Shown one piece after another: positions 61,965 to 64,000 of a stretch of 64,000 nt of DNA. This stretch comes from Trinickia fusca (GTDB lineage: Bacteria; Pseudomonadota; Gammaproteobacteria; Burkholderiales; Burkholderiaceae). The notes beneath the pieces were generated by a model. That model was given only the letters and a program-made list of their open reading frames with translations. It made no database searches and was not told the DNA's origin. A program made the position numbers and the translations under genes. How positions within the stretch are numbered: position 1 is the stretch's first letter; each line of letters begins with the position of its first letter. The DNA is taken from assembly GCF_003628145.1 (NCBI RefSeq), contig NZ_RBZV01000002.1, positions 620,001-684,000 on the forward strand. The letters run 5' to 3'.

Positions 61965-62885
61965 TCAAGACGCTTTTTTATGTTCTTCATCCGTCTTTGA
62001 ATGGCGCTCGAGGATGACTCGCGCCAGATCGGAAAACGCAGCTGCAACGGCAGACGGTTGCTCTACCCATGGAAAATGACCAGCGCAATCGATTTTCGTC
62101 CAGGTCACGTTTTTATCGCGGAAGTGCGAAGATTCCCAGCAATTTTGGGCAACGATGCGATCTTCGCTTCCACTAAGAATCAGCACAGGTGTAGCGCGAG
62201 GCCACCATTTCGCCGTGTATTGCGCTTCAAAATTGCTCTCTGACCAGTCCACTGCGGCCAAGTTGAAGGGCAGTGTGGCAAGCAGGCGACGCCCTGCAGC
62301 AAGTCCGTCTGGCGTGAAGTTCCATTCCGCTGCGGCCAAAGTAAGCTCGCGCAAAGTCTCATTGCTTCTGCACGTTTCGAAGCGATGGCTGGCGGATTCA
62401 ACGGCAGGCAATGGGTTGTCGGACACCATCTCGCCAAAACGCTCACGCCAACCGGCATCGGGCGCCGAGCTGATCAATACCAGCCCGCAGATGTGATCTT
62501 CCAACTCTGGCACCGACAAGAGATACATGCCGCCGGTGGAATGGCCCACATAAATGCAATTGGGCAGTGCTTGCGCTGCCTCCAATAGAACTTTCGGCCA
62601 ATGCCGATAGCATTCGTCAGCGGGAGGTAATGCAACGTTGGACCCGTCTCCGGGCAAATCCACCAGCCAGATAGCGCCGGGCACATCGAGACACGCTGCT
62701 AGCCCGGCAAGGGATTCCGAGCCGATCCCGGGCCCTCCGGGAAGTAACAGCCAGTTGAATGGCCCTGGCTGACTTTTGCATAGCCGCAGGCGAACTGCCG
62801 CTGGCGTGAAATGTTCTTCAAGCAAATGAATACCCGGAAATTCCAGAAGGGTGTCCAGGATTCGCAAAAGTCCGCCGCGCGTCAA
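61965..62885 (-). CDS. Alpha/beta hydrolase of unknown substrate, possibly acquired
   Basis: 306 aa from a TTG; the real start may be a little downstream. Nucleophile Ser in YVGHSTGGMYL, acid in LSGSEDRIV, histidine in CAGHFPWVEQ; an oxyanion-type LLLPGGPGIGSES region lies near residue 50. Base composition and codon use are visibly more AT-rich than its neighbours (e.g. 62000-62300), suggesting later acquisition. It stands between the ThiE-like gene and the chemoreceptor, all on the minus strand, with no clear operon link. Confidence 0.8.
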   Translation of the reverse strand: MTRGGLLRILDTLLEFPGIHLLEEHFTPAAVRLRLCKSQPGPFNWLLLPGGPGIGSESLAGLAACLDVPGAIWLVDLPGDGSNVALPPADECYRHWPKVLLEAAQALPNCIYVGHSTGGMYLLSVPELEDHICGLVLISSAPDAGWRERFGEMVSDNPLPAVESASHRFETCRSNETLRELTLAAAEWNFTPDGLAAGRRLLATLPFNLAAVDWSESNFEAQYTAKWWPRATPVLILSGSEDRIVAQNCWESSHFRDKNVTWTKIDCAGHFPWVEQPSAVAAAFSDLARVILERHSKTDEEHKKAS

Positions 62886-62941
62886 CCTAAGTTACCGATT
62901 TCAATGAAAAATCAGTGGTCACGTCGAGGAGGTGAAACGGA

Positions 62942-64000
62942 TCAAGACAACGTCGACGAAGACGCCCCCACCTTGAACGACCGCGCTGCCTGCGCGAGAC
63001 GCGCCGCCTGATCATGCATATTCTGGGCGGCAGCAGAAACCTGCTCGACAAGCGCGGCATTCTGCTGCGTAGCCGAATCCATCTGCGCCACCGCGCGATT
63101 GACCTGTTCGATGCCGGTGCTTTGCTCGTCGGAGGCGGCCGCGATCTCGCCCATGATGTCGACGACCTGCTTCACCGAGCCGACGATCTCCTGCATCGTC
63201 TGCCCGGCCTGCGTGACGAGATCGGCTCCGCTTTGGACCTTGCCCGTCGAATCGTCGATGAGGGCCTTGATCTCCTTGGCGGCAGTCGCGCTGCGCTGTG
63301 CGAGTGAACGCACTTCGCCAGCGACCACTGCAAAGCCCCTGCCCTGCTCGCCCGCACGCGCCGCCTCAACGGCCGCGTTCAACGCGAGGATGTTGGTCTG
63401 GAACGCGATGCCTTCGATGACGCCGATGATGTCCGCAATCTTCGTCGAACTCGCCGTGATCTCGTTCATCGTGCTGACGACGCGGCCCACGACCTCACCG
63501 CCGCGCCCCGCAATGTCCGACGCCTTAGCAGCCAGCACGGTCGCCTGGCTGGCGTTGTCGGCGTTGTGCTTCACGGTGCCCGTCAGCTGCTCCATGCTCG
63601 CGGCCGTCTCCTGCAATGAGGCCGCTTGCTGCTCGGTGCGCGAGGACAGGTCGGTGTTGCCCGAGGCGATCTGCTGCGCGGCCGCGCTGATCGATTCGGC
63701 GCTAGAACGAATGCTGCCGATCACCGACGACAAGCTGCCCTGCATGCTCGCGATCGCATGCAGCAGGCTTTCGTTGTCGCCCGGTTGCAGCACGACGGTC
63801 GCTTGCAAATCACGCTCGGCGATGCGGCTCGCGACATCGGCTGCATAGGCGGGCTCGCCGCCCAGGCTGCGCAAAATGCTGCGGTTGATCAGCAGCATCA
63901 CGGCGGTCACGATGCCACCGGTCGCGATCAGCACGATGAGGTTCGTCAGCAGCGTGCCGTAGAACGCCTCATCGATGTCCTGCAGGTAGACGCCCGTGGC
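62942..64000 (-). CDS. Methyl-accepting chemotaxis protein, 5' end outside window
   Basis: 352 codons visible. The frame enters from base 64000 with [15 protein letters not shown], the end of a Cache-type periplasmic sensor, then one membrane helix ([19 protein letters not shown]), a HAMP-like linker and the signalling domain. The hairpin tip has the conserved [30 protein letters not shown]... core (given as separate blocks [11 protein letters not shown] and [15 protein letters not shown]). It ends without a CheR-binding pentapeptide. Ligand unknown; the sensor is cut off. Confidence 0.95.
   Translation of the reverse strand, partial: ATGVYLQDIDEAFYGTLLTNLIVLIATGGIVTAVMLLINRSILRSLGGEPAYAADVASRIAERDLQATVVLQPGDNESLLHAIASMQGSLSSVIGSIRSSAESISAAAQQIASGNTDLSSRTEQQAASLQETAASMEQLTGTVKHNADNASQATVLAAKASDIAGRGGEVVGRVVSTMNEITASSTKIADIIGVIEGIAFQTNILALNAAVEAARAGEQGRGFAVVAGEVRSLAQRSATAAKEIKALIDDSTGKVQSGADLVTQAGQTMQEIVGSVKQVVDIMGEIAAASDEQSTGIEQVNRAVAQMDSATQQNAALVEQVSAAAQNMHDQAARLAQAARSFKVGASSSTLS

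Overview
The window is high-GC DNA from a beta-proteobacterium, most likely a Burkholderiaceae member of the Burkholderia/Paraburkholderia/Trinickia type. The evidence is gene content and order: glyA-nrdR followed by a minor-pilin operon, ybgC-tolQRAB-pal-cpoB followed by tRNA-Lys, an OmpC-type Burkholderia porin, GlxA-type regulators, and an hmgA-fahA homogentisate cluster. It reads as a chromosomal segment with mixed core and catabolic genes. I see no rRNA, insertion sequence, prophage or CRISPR array.

Layout. 1-7.5 kb: the edge of a GDP-mannose/exopolysaccharide region (manC-like gene, lipoprotein glycosidase, GDP-mannose Nudix hydrolase) with two paralogous GlxA/AraC regulators. 7.5-10.6 kb: a LysR regulator coupled to a HCCA-isomerase-like protein, and an orphan TAXI binding protein. 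10.7-15.3 kb: xdhA-xdhB and an xdhC lacking its N-terminal domain. 15.7-22.3 kb: an MFS transporter, SBP56/methanethiol oxidase with a membrane protein, an 11-bp tandem repeat, a class V aminotransferase, a hypothetical protein and a crotonase. 22.3-28.4 kb: one leftward operon for 3-hydroxyphenylacetate/homogentisate degradation (flavin hydroxylase, small DUF2783-like protein, AAHS transporter, hmgA, fahA). 28.6-34.6 kb: a degenerate EAL protein, a lone P-loop ATPase, an IclR regulator divergent from gcdH with a 17-bp palindrome between them, and a three-gene envelope-stress-type set. 34.7-39.5 kb: glyA, nrdR and five minor pilin genes on the minus strand. A ZTP (pfl-type) riboswitch lies upstream of glyA.

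40-45.7 kb: the complete tol-pal operon, its terminator, and tRNA-Lys(UUU) with a consensus promoter and terminator. 45.8-46.9 kb: a hicAB toxin-antitoxin module with two palindromic operators and a third XRE gene. 47-51.9 kb: a tightly packed operon of poorly known genes centred on a fused FAD-oxidase/methyltransferase; this is the best candidate here for an undescribed system. 52-57.5 kb: an alpha/beta hydrolase, then a gluconate regulon (gntR, gntK, MFS transporter, porin) with three GntR-type palindromes. 57.5-61.1 kb: a sulfide/persulfide detoxification module (persulfide dioxygenase, BigR/SqrR-like sensor, SQR, TauE). 61.1-64 kb: a ThiE-like protein, an alpha/beta hydrolase and a partial chemoreceptor.

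Most coding assignments rest on recognisable family motifs. Start codons were chosen from ribosome-binding sites and overlaps. No database search was possible, so similarity statements are recognition, not measured identity.
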